This document shows, piece by piece, positions 45,905 to 55,471 of a stretch of 64,000 bases of DNA. The translations under genes and the position numbers were made by a program. Each line of letters begins with the position of its first letter. Within the stretch, counting starts at the first letter, position 1. This DNA is from JAAZAI01 sp050942875. GTDB lineage: Bacteria; Verrucomicrobiota; Kiritimatiellia; RFP12; UBA3636. The DNA is taken from NCBI GenBank assembly GCA_050942875.1, contig JBMNOD010000001.1, forward strand, positions 1 through 64,000, written 5' to 3'. The notes beneath the pieces were generated by a model. It worked only from the letters and a program-made list of their open reading frames with translations. It had not been told where the DNA came from and ran no database searches.

Positions 45905-47187
45905 GCCTTCCGCGCCGCCTCCAGCGCCTGCTCGATGTCCGCGAAAATGTCGTCCGCGTCCTCGATTCCGACCGACAGCCGGATCAAGTCCGCCGGCACG
46001 CCCGCCTGCGCAAGCTGTTCCTCGGAAAGCTGCCGGTGCGTGTGGCTGGCGGGATGGAGGATGCAGGTGCGGGCGTCCGCGACGTGCGTGACGATCGCCA
46101 CGAGCTTCAGCCGATCCATGAACGCCTCGGCGAACCGCCGGCCGCCCTTCAGGCCGAAGGCGATCACGCCGCACGTGCCGTCGGGCATGTACTTGCGGGC
46201 CAGCGCATGGTGCCTGGAGCCGGGGAGTCCGGGGTAGTTGACCCACGCCACGTCGGGATGCGCCTCCAGGCGCTCCGCGATCGTCTGCGCGTTCGCGCAG
46301 TGGCGCGCCATGCGCAAGTGGAGGGTTTCGAGACCCAGGTTGAGCAGAAAGGCGTTCATCGGCGCGGGGCTGACGCCGAGGTCGCGCATGAGCTGGGCGA
46401 CGGCCTTGACGATGTAGCCGGACTTGCCGAAACGCTCGGCATAGACGATGCCGTGGTAGCTGTCGTCGGGCGTGCACAGGCCGGGGAAGCGGTCGGCATG
46501 GCGCATCCAGTCGAAATTGCCGCTGTCCACGATCGCGCCGCCCACCTGCACGGCGTGGCCGTCCATGTATTTCGTCGTCGAGTGCGTGACGATGTCCGCG
46601 CCGAACGCGAAGGGGCGGCAGTTGACCGGCGTCGCGAAGGTGTTGTCGACGATGAGCGGCACGCCGTGCGCATGCGCCAGGCGCGCGAACTTCTCGATGT
46701 CGAGCACGACGAGCGAGGGGTTCGAGAGCGTTTCGGCGAACAGGGCCTTGGTGTTCGGGCGGAACGCCTGGGCAAGCTCGGCCTCCGGCAGGTCCGAATC
46801 GACGAGCGTGAACTCGATGCCCATCCGCTTCATCGTCACGGTGAAGAGGTTCGACGTGCCGCCGTAGAGCGCGGCGGAGGCCACGACGTGGTCCCCCGCC
46901 CCGGCGATGTTGAAGATGGCGAGGAAGTTCGCCGCCTGGCCGGAGGACGTCAGCATCGCGGCGACGCCGCCCTCCAGCTCGCAGATCTTCGCGGCGACGG
47001 AGTCGCATGTCGGGTTCTGCAGGCGCGTGTAGAAGTAGCCGCTCTCCTCCAGGGCGAAAAGCCGTCCCATGTGCTCGCCGCTGTCGTATTTGAACGTCGT
47101 GCTCTGGATGATCGGCAGGACGCGGGGATCGCCCGTCTTCGGCTTCCAGCCGCCCTGCACGCAGCTCGTGTCAATGCTTGTCTTCAT
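45901..47187 (-). CDS. metY: O-acetylhomoserine aminocarboxypropyltransferase (sulfhydrylase)
   Basis: This 428-residue PLP enzyme makes homocysteine from O-acetylhomoserine and sulfide. The PLP lysine is in THSTTKYMDGH. YFYTRLQNPTCDSVAAKICELEGG, TSSGQAAN and ILHPASHTHRQL...IRLSVGIEDADDI are typical of MetY. The start overlaps the end of the secretin gene by 17 bp. No S-box or other methionine riboswitch is visible, since the gene is internal to an operon. Confidence 0.93.
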   Translation of the reverse strand: MKTSIDTSCVQGGWKPKTGDPRVLPIIQSTTFKYDSGEHMGRLFALEESGYFYTRLQNPTCDSVAAKICELEGGVAAMLTSSGQAANFLAIFNIAGAGDHVVASAALYGGTSNLFTVTMKRMGIEFTLVDSDLPEAELAQAFRPNTKALFAETLSNPSLVVLDIEKFARLAHAHGVPLIVDNTFATPVNCRPFAFGADIVTHSTTKYMDGHAVQVGGAIVDSGNFDWMRHADRFPGLCTPDDSYHGIVYAERFGKSGYIVKAVAQLMRDLGVSPAPMNAFLLNLGLETLHLRMARHCANAQTIAERLEAHPDVAWVNYPGLPGSRHHALARKYMPDGTCGVIAFGLKGGRRFAEAFMDRLKLVAIVTHVADARTCILHPASHTHRQLSEEQLAQAGVPADLIRLSVGIEDADDIFADIEQALEAARKA

Positions 47188-49195
47188 GATTCGTTTCCTC
47201 GGGGGGCGGCGCCTTCATCTCCTCGGCCAGCGCCTCGGCGGCGAGGCCGGTCCTGGCCTCCAACGTCTCGCGGACCGCGACGGCGTCCGCGAGATCCGTC
47301 ATGACCGTGGGCGTCACGAAGATCAGGATGTTGGTCTTCGTCACCGCCTTTGAATTCCAGCGGAAGAGCCAGCCCAGCAGCGGGATGTCGCCCAGCAGCG
47401 GCACCTTCTTCTTGATTTCGCTCTCGTCGTTGCGCGTGAGGCCCGCGATGACGATCGTCTGCCCGTCGGGCACCGTCATCGTCGTCTTGACCATCCGCTT
47501 TGAAATGGTCGGCACGTACTGGTCCGAGCCGCCCGCGTCGGTCACGGCCTCGATGCTCGGTTCGAGCTCCACCTTCACCAGGCCGCCGGGGATGATGCTG
47601 GGCGTCATGTTGACCTTGACGCCGACGTCCATGCGCTTGATGTTCTGGATGAAGTCGCGATCCGCGCCCGAGCCGCTCACGGTGGACTCCAGGACGCCGA
47701 TGTTGTCGACGATCGCCACCTCGGCGGGGTGGTTGTTCTGGGCGCCGAGCGACGTGTCGGAGAGAATCTTGACCTTGCTGTTGCGGCGGATCATGTCGAG
47801 GTTGAAGATCGCGGGGTAGTCGGCGACGATGTTGCCCGAGGCGTCGCGATGCGACCCGTGCGCGATGCCGAAGGTGAGCCCTTCGCCGAAGACGCCCTTC
47901 GAGATCGCGCCGAGGATGCCGCCGGCCGAGGCCGGATCCGCATTGAGGCGCGAGGCGCCGGCGAAGGCCGTGTCGCCCACCGAGTCCGGCGCGTTGAGCG
48001 CCGTGATGCCCACGCCCAGGGTCTCCGCATCGGCGCTGGCGACTTCCGCGATGAGCACCGAGATGTGGACCTGCTGCGGCATGACGTCGAAGGACTCGAC
48101 GAGGCGCTTGACCTGCTGGAAGTCCTCGGGCGCGGCATCGACGAGCAGCATGTTGTTCGCCGGCATCGCCTCGACCGAAAGATGGCGCTTGCCCGCCCCG
48201 GCCGTCTGCACGGCGGATTTTTCGAGGAGCGTCGTGAGGTTCTTGGCGACGTCCTCCGCCTTGAGGTAGTTGAGCGCGATCACATTGAGCGCGCTGCGCC
48301 CCGAAGGCGCCGCGATGTCCATCTGGCGGACCAGCCCGCGAATCTGCTCGATCTGCTTCGCCGTGCCTGTGACGATCAGCCGGTTGGCATGCTCGGCGGG
48401 GACGATCGTGGGGGCGCTCGCGGCGGCGCCGGCCGACGCCGTGCCGTCGGCGCCGGGGATGCGCGTCAGAAGTTGCTCGGCCCGGCTCTGCGTCTGCGCA
48501 TAGGCCGCGCCGATCTGGCGCGCCAGCGCGACGGCGTCCGCATGCTCGAGCGGGACGACCTCGACGATCCGCGCCATGCCCGGCTTGTCGAGATGCTTCA
48601 CGAGATCCTCGACGCGCTGCACCCCCTCGGCCGTGTCGGTGAAGATCAGGTGGTTCGTCTCGTCGAGCGCGCTCACGAAGTCCTTGCGCTGGAGGTGCGT
48701 CTCCAGCATCTTGCGCATCTCGCTCGCGTTCACGTGCTCGAGGTGCATGATGCGCGTGACGAGGCCGAACGTCGGCTTCTCGTCGCCGTCGGCGACGATC
48801 GCGCCCATGCCCGCCTTGCGCTCGGGGAGCCGCACGATGCGGTCGATCTCGCCTTCGCGCTGCACGGTGAAGCCCGACGATTCCAGCACGCCCACGAAGA
48901 GCGGCCACGCCGTCTCGCGCGAGACCTTCGGCGACACGACGGTGATCTTGCCCGCCACGTCCTCGGCCACCACGAAGCGCCGCCCCGTGAAGGCGCCGAC
49001 GATCTGCGTGAAGAGCCGGATGTCCACCTGCTCGAAATTGAACAGCAGGAAGTCTTCGCTCTCCCCCGTGCGCACCGGGGCGGGGGCAGGCGCCACCCCG
49101 GCTCCGGTCGCGGCGGCGCCAGGCGCCTGCGCGAACGCGCCCGCCGCGACGGCGGCCGCGACGCAAGCAAAGGCGAAAGTTCGGAAAACGTTCAT
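47171..49195 (-). CDS. GspD-type secretin, apparently without its secretion system
   Basis: This 674-residue protein has a signal peptide (MNVFRTFAFACVAAAVAAGAFA). N-terminal N0/N1-type domains follow (FLLFNFEQVDIRLFTQIVGAFTGRRFVV; IVEVVPLEHADAVALARQI; NVIALNYLKAEDVAKNLTTLLE). The secretin channel domain comes next (VHISVLIAEVASADAETLGVG, VGVKVNMTPSIIPGGLVKVELEPSIE, VPDGQTIVIAGLTRNDESEIKKKVPLLGDIPLLGWLFRWNS). It forms an outer-membrane ring for type II secretion or pilus export. No gspE, gspF or pseudopilin genes are in the window. ATGA overlap with the lpxA stop. Confidence 0.92.
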   Translation of the reverse strand: MNVFRTFAFACVAAAVAAGAFAQAPGAAATGAGVAPAPAPVRTGESEDFLLFNFEQVDIRLFTQIVGAFTGRRFVVAEDVAGKITVVSPKVSRETAWPLFVGVLESSGFTVQREGEIDRIVRLPERKAGMGAIVADGDEKPTFGLVTRIMHLEHVNASEMRKMLETHLQRKDFVSALDETNHLIFTDTAEGVQRVEDLVKHLDKPGMARIVEVVPLEHADAVALARQIGAAYAQTQSRAEQLLTRIPGADGTASAGAAASAPTIVPAEHANRLIVTGTAKQIEQIRGLVRQMDIAAPSGRSALNVIALNYLKAEDVAKNLTTLLEKSAVQTAGAGKRHLSVEAMPANNMLLVDAAPEDFQQVKRLVESFDVMPQQVHISVLIAEVASADAETLGVGITALNAPDSVGDTAFAGASRLNADPASAGGILGAISKGVFGEGLTFGIAHGSHRDASGNIVADYPAIFNLDMIRRNSKVKILSDTSLGAQNNHPAEVAIVDNIGVLESTVSGSGADRDFIQNIKRMDVGVKVNMTPSIIPGGLVKVELEPSIEAVTDAGGSDQYVPTISKRMVKTTMTVPDGQTIVIAGLTRNDESEIKKKVPLLGDIPLLGWLFRWNSKAVTKTNILIFVTPTVMTDLADAVAVRETLEARTGLAAEALAEEMKAPPPEETNHEDKH

Positions 49196-49965
49196 CGGAT
49201 CACACCGCGCTGGGTTGACTTGAAGAAATCGACGAGCGTCGCAACCTCCGGAGGCATGGGCTGCCGCTTCTCGATCTCGGCGATCGCGTCGCTCACATTC
49301 AGCCCCGAACGGCAGAGCAGCTTGTGCGCCGACTTCAGGGCGTTCCGCGTCTCTTCGGGAAAGCCCCGCCGCGTCAGGCCGACCAGGTTGATGCTGCGGG
49401 CCTCCGCCGGATTGCCGCCCGTGATGAGGTACGGCGCCGCATCCTGCACGATCAGCGACGACGCGCCGATCATCGCGTGGCACCCGATCCGGCAGAACTG
49501 GTGAACCCCGCAGAGGCCGCTGATGACGGCATGGTCCCCCACCGTCACTTCGCCGGCGAACTGCGTGGCGTTCGAGACGATGACGTGGTCGCCGAAGACG
49601 CACCCGTGCGCGAGATGGACGTAGGCCATGAGCAGGCAGTCGCTGCCGACCCTGGTGACCTCCCCGTCCGACGTGCCGCAGTTGATCGTGACGTACTCGC
49701 GCATCACCGTGCGCTCGCCGACGTCGACATGCGTGGTGCCGCCGGCGTACTTCAAGTCCTGGGTCTTGCCGCCGATGTGCGCGAAGGGATGCACTTCGCA
49801 GCCCGCCCCCAGCGTCGTGTGGCCGCTGACCATCGCGTGGGCGAAAATCTTGCAGCCGTCCCCGAGGACGACGTTCGGGCCGATGACGGCATAGGGGCCG
49901 ACGACAACGCCGTTGCCAAGCTGTGCGCCATCCTCGATGACGGCCGTGGGATGAATCTGGGACAT
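49192..49965 (-). CDS. lpxA: UDP-N-acetylglucosamine acyltransferase
   Basis: This 257-residue enzyme starts lipid A synthesis. A left-handed beta-helix of hexapeptide repeats (for example IEDGAQLGNGVVVGPYAVIG) precedes FAHIGGKTQDLKYAGG. The catalytic His is in AYVHLAHGCVFGDHVIVSN, GVHQFCRIGCHAMIGASS follows, and a helical C-terminus begins GLTRRGFPEETRNALKSAHKLL. It lies 33 bp after fabZ, the standard pairing in Gram-negative bacteria. Confidence 0.96.
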   Translation of the reverse strand: MSQIHPTAVIEDGAQLGNGVVVGPYAVIGPNVVLGDGCKIFAHAMVSGHTTLGAGCEVHPFAHIGGKTQDLKYAGGTTHVDVGERTVMREYVTINCGTSDGEVTRVGSDCLLMAYVHLAHGCVFGDHVIVSNATQFAGEVTVGDHAVISGLCGVHQFCRIGCHAMIGASSLIVQDAAPYLITGGNPAEARSINLVGLTRRGFPEETRNALKSAHKLLCRSGLNVSDAIAEIEKRQPMPPEVATLVDFFKSTQRGVIR

Positions 49966-49998
49966 GGCTTCCTCGCCTCTCTTTCTACGCTTTGCTTC

Positions 49999-50472
49999 TT
50001 ACTTCGCTTCGGGTTTCTTCGCGCCCGAGCGCGCGGACTTGGGCTGGAGCATGAACATCATCGTCGCCTCCGCCGCGATTTCGCCATCGACGGTGATCGT
50101 GCCCTGAATCTTGGCGATCATGCGGCGGTTGCTGACGAGCTTCGTCTCGATGCGAAGCTGGTCGCCCGGCTGGACGATCCGGCGAAACTTCGCGCTGTCC
50201 ACGGAGAGCAGAATCGTGTCGAAGTCCGGCACCGTCTCCATGTTGCTGAGGATCATGAGCCCCGCCGCCTGGGCGATCGCCTCGATCTGAAGCACGCCGG
50301 GCATCACGGGATAGCCGGGGAAATGACCTTGGAAGAAAAGTTCGTTCATCGTGGCGTTCTTGATCGCCACCAGATGCGTGCCGCCCTCGGTTTCCAGCAC
50401 GCGATCCACCAGCAAAAAAGGGTGGCGGTGCGGAAGGAGCTCCAGGATTTTGTCGATGCCAAATGATTTCAT
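49999..50472 (-). CDS. fabZ: 3-hydroxyacyl-ACP dehydratase
   Basis: This 157-residue hot-dog fold enzyme dehydrates 3-hydroxyacyl-ACP. KILELLPHRHPFLLVDRV, the catalytic His of FFQGHFPGYPVMPGVLQIEAIAQAAG and its Glu are present. The start at 50472 gives the usual N-terminus; the frame is open to 50580 and ATG 50550 is possible. The 12-residue Ala/Lys-rich tail is extra. A promoter (TTGCTG-N17-TATGAT) lies upstream. Confidence 0.93.
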   Translation of the reverse strand: MKSFGIDKILELLPHRHPFLLVDRVLETEGGTHLVAIKNATMNELFFQGHFPGYPVMPGVLQIEAIAQAAGLMILSNMETVPDFDTILLSVDSAKFRRIVQPGDQLRIETKLVSNRRMIAKIQGTITVDGEIAAEATMMFMLQPKSARSGAKKPEAK

Positions 50473-50545
50473 CTCGAGTTCTCGTTGCGATTGCAGCTTC
50501 CGGCGAAGCCCTCGTCGGGAATCCAACTGCTTTCGATTGGCGGCA

Positions 50546-50574
50546 ATCATAGCAAAAACCACCCCTTCCAGCAA
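50546..50574 (-). promoter_or_regulatory. Promoter of the fabZ-lpxA-secretin-metY-purN operon
   Basis: TTGCTG (complement of 50569-50574), a 17-bp spacer and TATGAT (complement of 50546-50551). Its position supports ATG 50472 as the fabZ start. Confidence 0.5.
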
Positions 50575-50600
50575 GGACACTTGTCACCCCCCTGCAAGCC

Positions 50601-51320
50601 GGGTGTGTGTCAGAAAAGTGACAAACAAATCCAGCATTGCCTATGTCATGCGTATTGAAAGGGTTTTTGTGTAGTGCTTTCGCTGCAATCGAACCGTGCC
50701 TTGCACCGTCGCTGTTTTCTCCTTTTCAGGAGGTGTGTTTTCATTGCCATGCCCCTCCCTGCACGCCTCTGTGCCTGTTTAGTGAGGAGTGAGAAGTGAG
50801 AAGAGCGTAGTTCAGGCCGGGGACACCCCAGACCCCGTTTTTAGACAGGGTTGCAGGATTTGCAGGATTAGGATTGGACTCCCCGGAATCTTGTCAATCT
50901 TGTAATCTTGTCCAAGACTGCGCCACCTGCGCCGCGCCACCTACGATTTTTGTGGCTATGAAGGGAACTTGGAATTGGGGCGTGGCCGTGGCGGCTTCGC
51001 CGAGCGGGGAATGGCCACGAAAAACACAAAGACGCACAAAAAGTGGGTGGCGGTGGTGGGGGTTTGGACAAGATTACAAGATTGACAAGATTGCCTTGGT
51101 GGATGGAATCCTATCCAAAAAACGGGGTCTGGGGCGTCCCCGGCCTGAACTACGCTCTACGCTCTTCTCACTCCTCACTATGCGAAGGGCGACGCGGCGC
51201 AGGTGGAGGTTTTTGATCTAAAACAGGCACAGAGGGGGATTGGTTTTGAATTTGGCATCAGGAATGCCTCCATGTTTCATGGAAGCTCAAGGAACCATGT
51301 TACGATTCTGACACACACCT
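50601..51320. mobile_element. Transposase-less inverted-repeat element, copy 1 (with nested insertion)
   Basis: GGGTGTGTGTCA (50601-50612) and TGACACACACCT (51309-51320) form the ends; only the final base differs from a perfect 12-bp inverted repeat. The 8-bp direct repeat TGCAAGCC flanks it exactly (50593-50600 and 51321-51328). The outer parts match the 258-bp copy at 55472-55729 in inverse orientation. The middle, about 50766-51235, is an extra long inverted repeat. There is no transposase gene inside. Confidence 0.9.
50766..51235. repeat. 470-bp long inverted repeat nested in the element
   Basis: 50766-50780 pairs exactly with 51221-51235. 50781-50842 pairs with 51117-51179 with few differences. 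50887-50915 (29 bases built of AATCTTGT repeats) pairs exactly with 51064-51092. The centre holds copy B of the GTGGC...GCCAC repeat (50947-51018). The whole region can fold as one long hairpin or cruciform. Nothing convincing is coded. Confidence 0.88.
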
Positions 51321-51341
51321 TGCAAGCCTGTTCTTGAAGTT

Positions 51342-51357
51342 AACAGGTTAACCTGTT
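51342..51357. promoter_or_regulatory. Palindromic operator candidate upstream of the surface protein gene
   Basis: AACAGGTTAACCTGTT is a perfect 16-bp palindrome, about 155 bp before the beta-strand repeat gene, and could bind the nearby LacI-type regulator. The symmetry is certain; the function is inferred. Confidence 0.4.
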
Positions 51358-51512
51358 TTTAATCACAAAACCAAATCAACAATTGGTATTATCCTCAGCG
51401 TAAGTGGATAAAGGGGTAGGACGGCATTCGACATCAAGGCAAACCCTTCCTTGCAAGCTGGAACAATCCCCTGCTGTATCAATGGTCGCAACGTGAAATC
51501 TGGAGGCTTCAC

Positions 51513-54300
51513 ATGAATTGGAACAAGCACATCAACGAAAATGCATCACGCCAGGAAACACGCCTGCATGGGATGCGGAGACTCGCCCTCGTCGCGTTAT
51601 TGACGGCTTCCGGCGCCGCCGGCGCCCAAACGCTGTACTGGGGCGGCGGAACCACGGACATCGCCGACGACACGCCCCTTCCAACCGACGCGGCGCTGCT
51701 GAGCGGCACGTGGGACGCCACGACCCGGAACTGGACGACATCCCCCACGCCCGGCGCCTACACGTCGTTCATCGACGGCGCCGACGTGCAATTGGGGTGC
51801 TACACGAACATCAACGACGATGCGCTCGTCACGCTCGAAGCCAATCAAAGAATCGGCTCCCTGACCGCCTGCATGAGCCTGGCGAACAATTACAATCGCG
51901 ACTTCGGACTGACCGCCGCCGCGCCCGTGACCCTGACGGCCTCCGGCGCGAAATTCGTCGTCAACACCGTCGCGCCGCAAGTGACACGGCGCATCACGCT
52001 CTACCGCAACGTGTCCCTCGCCGGAGACGTCCCGTTCGAAAAAACAGGGCGCGGCAGCTTCTACATCAACTCCGACAGCAGCGGCTACACCGGGAGCGTC
52101 CGCACCTCGATGGGGACTCTCTATCTCGAGGCCTCCGGCTCCCTGAGGGGCGTGCCCCGCTTCGTGTTGGCCGGAATCCCCATGAGCGCCATAGCGACCA
52201 GCTACAGCGGAAACCCCTTCAGCACGGGAAACATGACGTTCTCCCCCCCCCTCGGGGGCAAACGACAAGCTGGACGACTCGGCCTTGATCGTCTTGAAGC
52301 GCGGCGCCTTCGAATTCCGCGGAGCGGGGGGCAGAACCGAAACCATCGGACGCATCGATGTCGAGACATGGGGCGTTCTCGGAGCCTGGGAGGGCAACAC
52401 GGACGGCATCCTCACCCTCTCGGATCCAACGGCCGGCCTGACGCGCGGGAGCACCGGCTCGGGCATGGCGATGGTTCACGTCAACGCCTCGGGCGCGCCC
52501 TTGGGCAACTTCAGCGTGCCCAACGGCATCGAGACGGACACGCTTCTGCCCTGGATCGCCACCAGCCGGGGAAGCTTCATGTATGTGGACAGCGCCGACA
52601 ACAACACCCTGAAACAGGTCGCGGTGAGCGAAGCCGCAACCAACGTGACGACCTGGACGAGCCTCTACGACGCCACGAGCAACGTGCGGGTCGGCAACGA
52701 CTCAAGCGTCGCGCTCGCGGGGGCGCTGGACGGCTCCCTGACCCTGAAGTCCCTCGGCTTCTTCAACAACAGCGCCACGACGTTGGACCTCGGCGCCACC
52801 AACACCCTGACCCTGGCTTCCGGCGGCATCGCCTTCTACCCGGGAAGCTGGGGTGCGCATCAGACCCTGGCCAACGGCGCCCTTGCCTCCGGCTCCGGCA
52901 CGCTCCATCTGCACAGCGGCGACTCGTCCATGTCGACGACGCTGATCCTCTCTTCGCCCATCGTCGGCGCCGACACGGACGTCGTCAAGGCGGGCGTCGG
53001 CCAGGTGGAGTTCCGGGGAACGAACAGCAACACCTACGGCGGAACGACGATCGTCAACGGCGGGAATCTGCTTCTGGACAAGACGGACGGCGCCATTGCC
53101 ATCCCCGGCCCCCTGGTCGTGCGCTACGGCGGCTCGGTCGACGCCCATGCCGGCAACATCAACCCGACAGCGGACGTGACGATCGAGTCCGGGGGGTTGA
53201 TCTACGCCCAGAGCCAGACTTACAGCGGCGTCCTGAAACTGACGGGCGGAACCCTGCTCTTCCCCAATGCATGGATCACCTTGAACCACGCGACAACGCC
53301 CGGCCTCGTCTTCAACGGCGGCTGGATCAACTACGACTCGAGCTGGTACGGCGGCATCCACCTCCAGACCGACGTGCGCTACGAAAGCACGGCCGAGACG
53401 CAGGCGCGCTTCGAACGCCTCGAATGGAACTACCCCAACGCTTCCTACAACATCAGGCTCAACGGCGGCAACCGCACCTTCGACATCGCCGACTCCGCCA
53501 CGCTCCCCGCCGACGTTCCCGAAATGGTCGTCGACACGGCCATCGTCGACGGCTCCCCGGCCGGCGGCGCCCTGACCAAGACCGGCGCGGGCGTCTTGCA
53601 GCTCTCCTACACGAACAGCTACACCGGCGGCACGACGGTGAACGGCGGGACGCTGCGCGTCGCGAAAATCACCGCGCCCGCCCAAAGCGGACTCTCCGCC
53701 TACACCGTGGCCGGAATCGGATCGCACATCGTCACCTTCACCCAACCCGTCGCAAGGGACATGGTCGTCGGCCAGCAGATCACCGGATCGACGATCCCGA
53801 CGAATCGCACGGTCACGGTCGCGCGCGTCCTCAACGACTGCGAAATCATGACGAACGGCGAAAACGTCAACGGCGCTTCCACGAACGTGGCCGTCGCCGC
53901 CGTGTCGCGCGCCGGCAGCCTCGGCACGGGCCCCGCGACCGTCAACAACGCCGCCACGCTCGAAATCGACGACGGCATCGCGCTGGCCAACGACGTCACC
54001 GTCAACGCGGGCGGCACCATCGCCGCCTCCGGCGCAGGCCTCGGCAGCCTCGTCGTCGATGGCGGGACCGTCTCGGCCCGACTGGCGAAGGGCCCCCTCG
54101 CCATGACCGGCGCCTTGAGCCTCGACGACGCGACGCTGGCCGTCGACTCGCTGCCCGGCGACGAGCCCGTGACGATCCTGTCGGCCGCCGGCGGCGTCAC
54201 CGGGAAATTCACGAGCATCCCCGACAAAGTCACCGTGCGGTACCACCCCACCTCCGTCACGGTGAGCCGGCTCAAAGGCACGCTCGTCATGGTTCAATAA
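51513..54300 (+). CDS. Exported autotransporter-associated beta-strand repeat protein, frameshifted at a C9 tract
   Basis: Two overlapping frames make one protein. From ATG 51513 (GGAGG 6 nt upstream) it reads a signal peptide (residues 21-38, ending AGA|QT) and a beta-rich surface region to about residue 244. At C9 (52243-52251) the frame is lost and would run on as Arg-rich nonsense to 54623. With C8, the frame passes to ...SPPSGANDKLDDSALIVLKRG and continues to the TAA at 54298-54300, giving 928 residues. The second part has repeats such as NSNTYGGTTIVNGGNLLL and NSYTGGTTVNGGTLRV, the beta-helix repeat of autotransporter-associated proteins. There is no translocator barrel and no PEP-CTERM. 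A reversible on/off switch by slippage, a fixed null mutation and a sequencing error are all possible. Confidence 0.8.
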
Positions 54301-54311
54301 GTAAGGAAGGC

Positions 54312-54337
54312 TCAGGGGTCAACGGCAAGACCCCTGA
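54312..54337. terminator. Hairpin after the surface protein gene
   Basis: TCAGGGGTC (54312-54320) and GACCCCTGA (54329-54337) form a perfect 9-bp stem with an 8-nt loop, 12 bp after the surface protein stop. Confidence 0.5.
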
Positions 54338-54357
54338 ACCCCGCTCCTGCCCCCTTG

Positions 54358-54398
54358 GGGTGCGCGGCAACTATGTTGACGCGCACCCTTTTTCTTTC
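54358..54398 (+). terminator. Rho-independent terminator
   Basis: GGGTGCGCG (54358-54366) pairs with CGCGCACCC (54380-54388), followed by TTTTTCTTTC. It would stop plus-strand transcription from the surface protein gene. Its 3' half lies within the last codons of the converging LacI-type gene. Confidence 0.8.
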
Positions 54399-55411
54399 TC
54401 CCCGTCCCGCCACACCAGGTTGACGGCCATCGTGGCCGGATGCGTCGGCAGCCCGCGCTCGCCGACGCGCAACAGCGAATCCAGCCACTCCACGGCGCGC
54501 CGCCCCACTTCGTCCGGGGAAAGACAAAGCCCGCTCCCGACTGCGGTCGGTTCGCTGATCCACAAGTTCGTAAAGCCCACCGCGTCGGGAACCGCCCATC
54601 CGGAATTCTTCAGCAGCCAGTAGAACGCGTTGTTGAAGCCGAGGACCATGTCCGGCTTGTGCTTGCGCATCCATTCATCCACAAGACGCTCGACAACGGC
54701 TTGGGGAACGGCGTCCTTGTCCGCCGGACGGCCCTCTCTGATCCAGATTTTGATCTTCAGCACGGGAATGCGGCTGCGAACGGGAACCATCTGCTGCCGA
54801 TCGAGAAAGGCCGCCTCGCGGTCATGCATGTCCAGCGCCGTCGGCATGTCCAACAGCATCATCCCGATCCGGCGACAGCCGGCGGCCCGGCATCGATCCC
54901 AGGCTTCCTGCACGGCGCGGAAGTGGTTCGGCATCACCAGATTCACCGGCGGACACTCCACGCCCTTGCTGCACGCCACGGAGATGAAGCGGGACCAGTC
55001 GAACCTGGCGCAGAATCCCGGCGTGAAAATCTGGCCCACCAGCACGCCGACGATGCCGCGGTTGTAGAGCGTCTTCGACAATTTCCAGGGATCCGGATGA
55101 TCCGAGCACACGTACTTCTCCAACCGGTAGCCATAGGCCGCCGCCCGCTCCTCCATGCCGTCAAGCCCCTCCAGTTTGTCCCCGACAACCGCCAGCGTCT
55201 CCCCCCCGGCTTTCGGACGACGCTTCCAACGATGCGCCGCCAGCGCGGACAACATCGGATCCGGACGATAGCCCAGCTTCGCGGCGATCTTCCAGATGCG
55301 CGCCCGGGTCTCGGATGAAATGCGCGTGCTCCCGCGCAACGCCAGCGAGACGGTTGCATTCGTGCATCCGGCTTCCTTCGCAATGTCCCTCAGTGTCGGC
55401 CGCTTGTCCAT
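54371..55411 (-). CDS. LacI family transcriptional regulator
   Basis: This 346-residue protein has the LacI helix-turn-helix and hinge (PTLRDIAKEAGCTNATVSLALRGSTRISSETRARIWKIAAKLGYRPDPMLSALAAHRW). A periplasmic-binding-protein-like effector domain follows (RGIVGVLVGQIF, CRRIGMMLLDMPTAL, KPDMVLGFNNAFYWLL). The C-terminal part VGFTNLWISEPTAVGSGLCLSPDEVGRRAVEWLDSLL is typical. The effector, probably a sugar, is unknown. It converges on the surface protein gene and is bounded upstream by the 258-bp element. TATAAT ends 6 nt before the ATG with no Shine-Dalgarno. Confidence 0.9.
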   Translation of the reverse strand: MDKRPTLRDIAKEAGCTNATVSLALRGSTRISSETRARIWKIAAKLGYRPDPMLSALAAHRWKRRPKAGGETLAVVGDKLEGLDGMEERAAAYGYRLEKYVCSDHPDPWKLSKTLYNRGIVGVLVGQIFTPGFCARFDWSRFISVACSKGVECPPVNLVMPNHFRAVQEAWDRCRAAGCRRIGMMLLDMPTALDMHDREAAFLDRQQMVPVRSRIPVLKIKIWIREGRPADKDAVPQAVVERLVDEWMRKHKPDMVLGFNNAFYWLLKNSGWAVPDAVGFTNLWISEPTAVGSGLCLSPDEVGRRAVEWLDSLLRVGERGLPTHPATMAVNLVWRDGEKEKGCAST

Positions 55412-55417
55412 GGCTTG

Positions 55418-55446
55418 ATTATAGCAAATCGGTTTGTCCGGTTAAA
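55418..55446 (-). promoter_or_regulatory. Promoter of the LacI-type regulator (leaderless type)
   Basis: TATAAT (complement of 55418-55423) lies 6 nt before ATG 55411; the -35 (TTTAAC) is weak. The palindrome AACGCCGGCGTT (55454-55465) just upstream is a candidate operator, and the mobile element is inserted at its edge. Confidence 0.45.
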
Positions 55447-55471
55447 TGAAAAAAACGCCGGCGTTGGAAGT

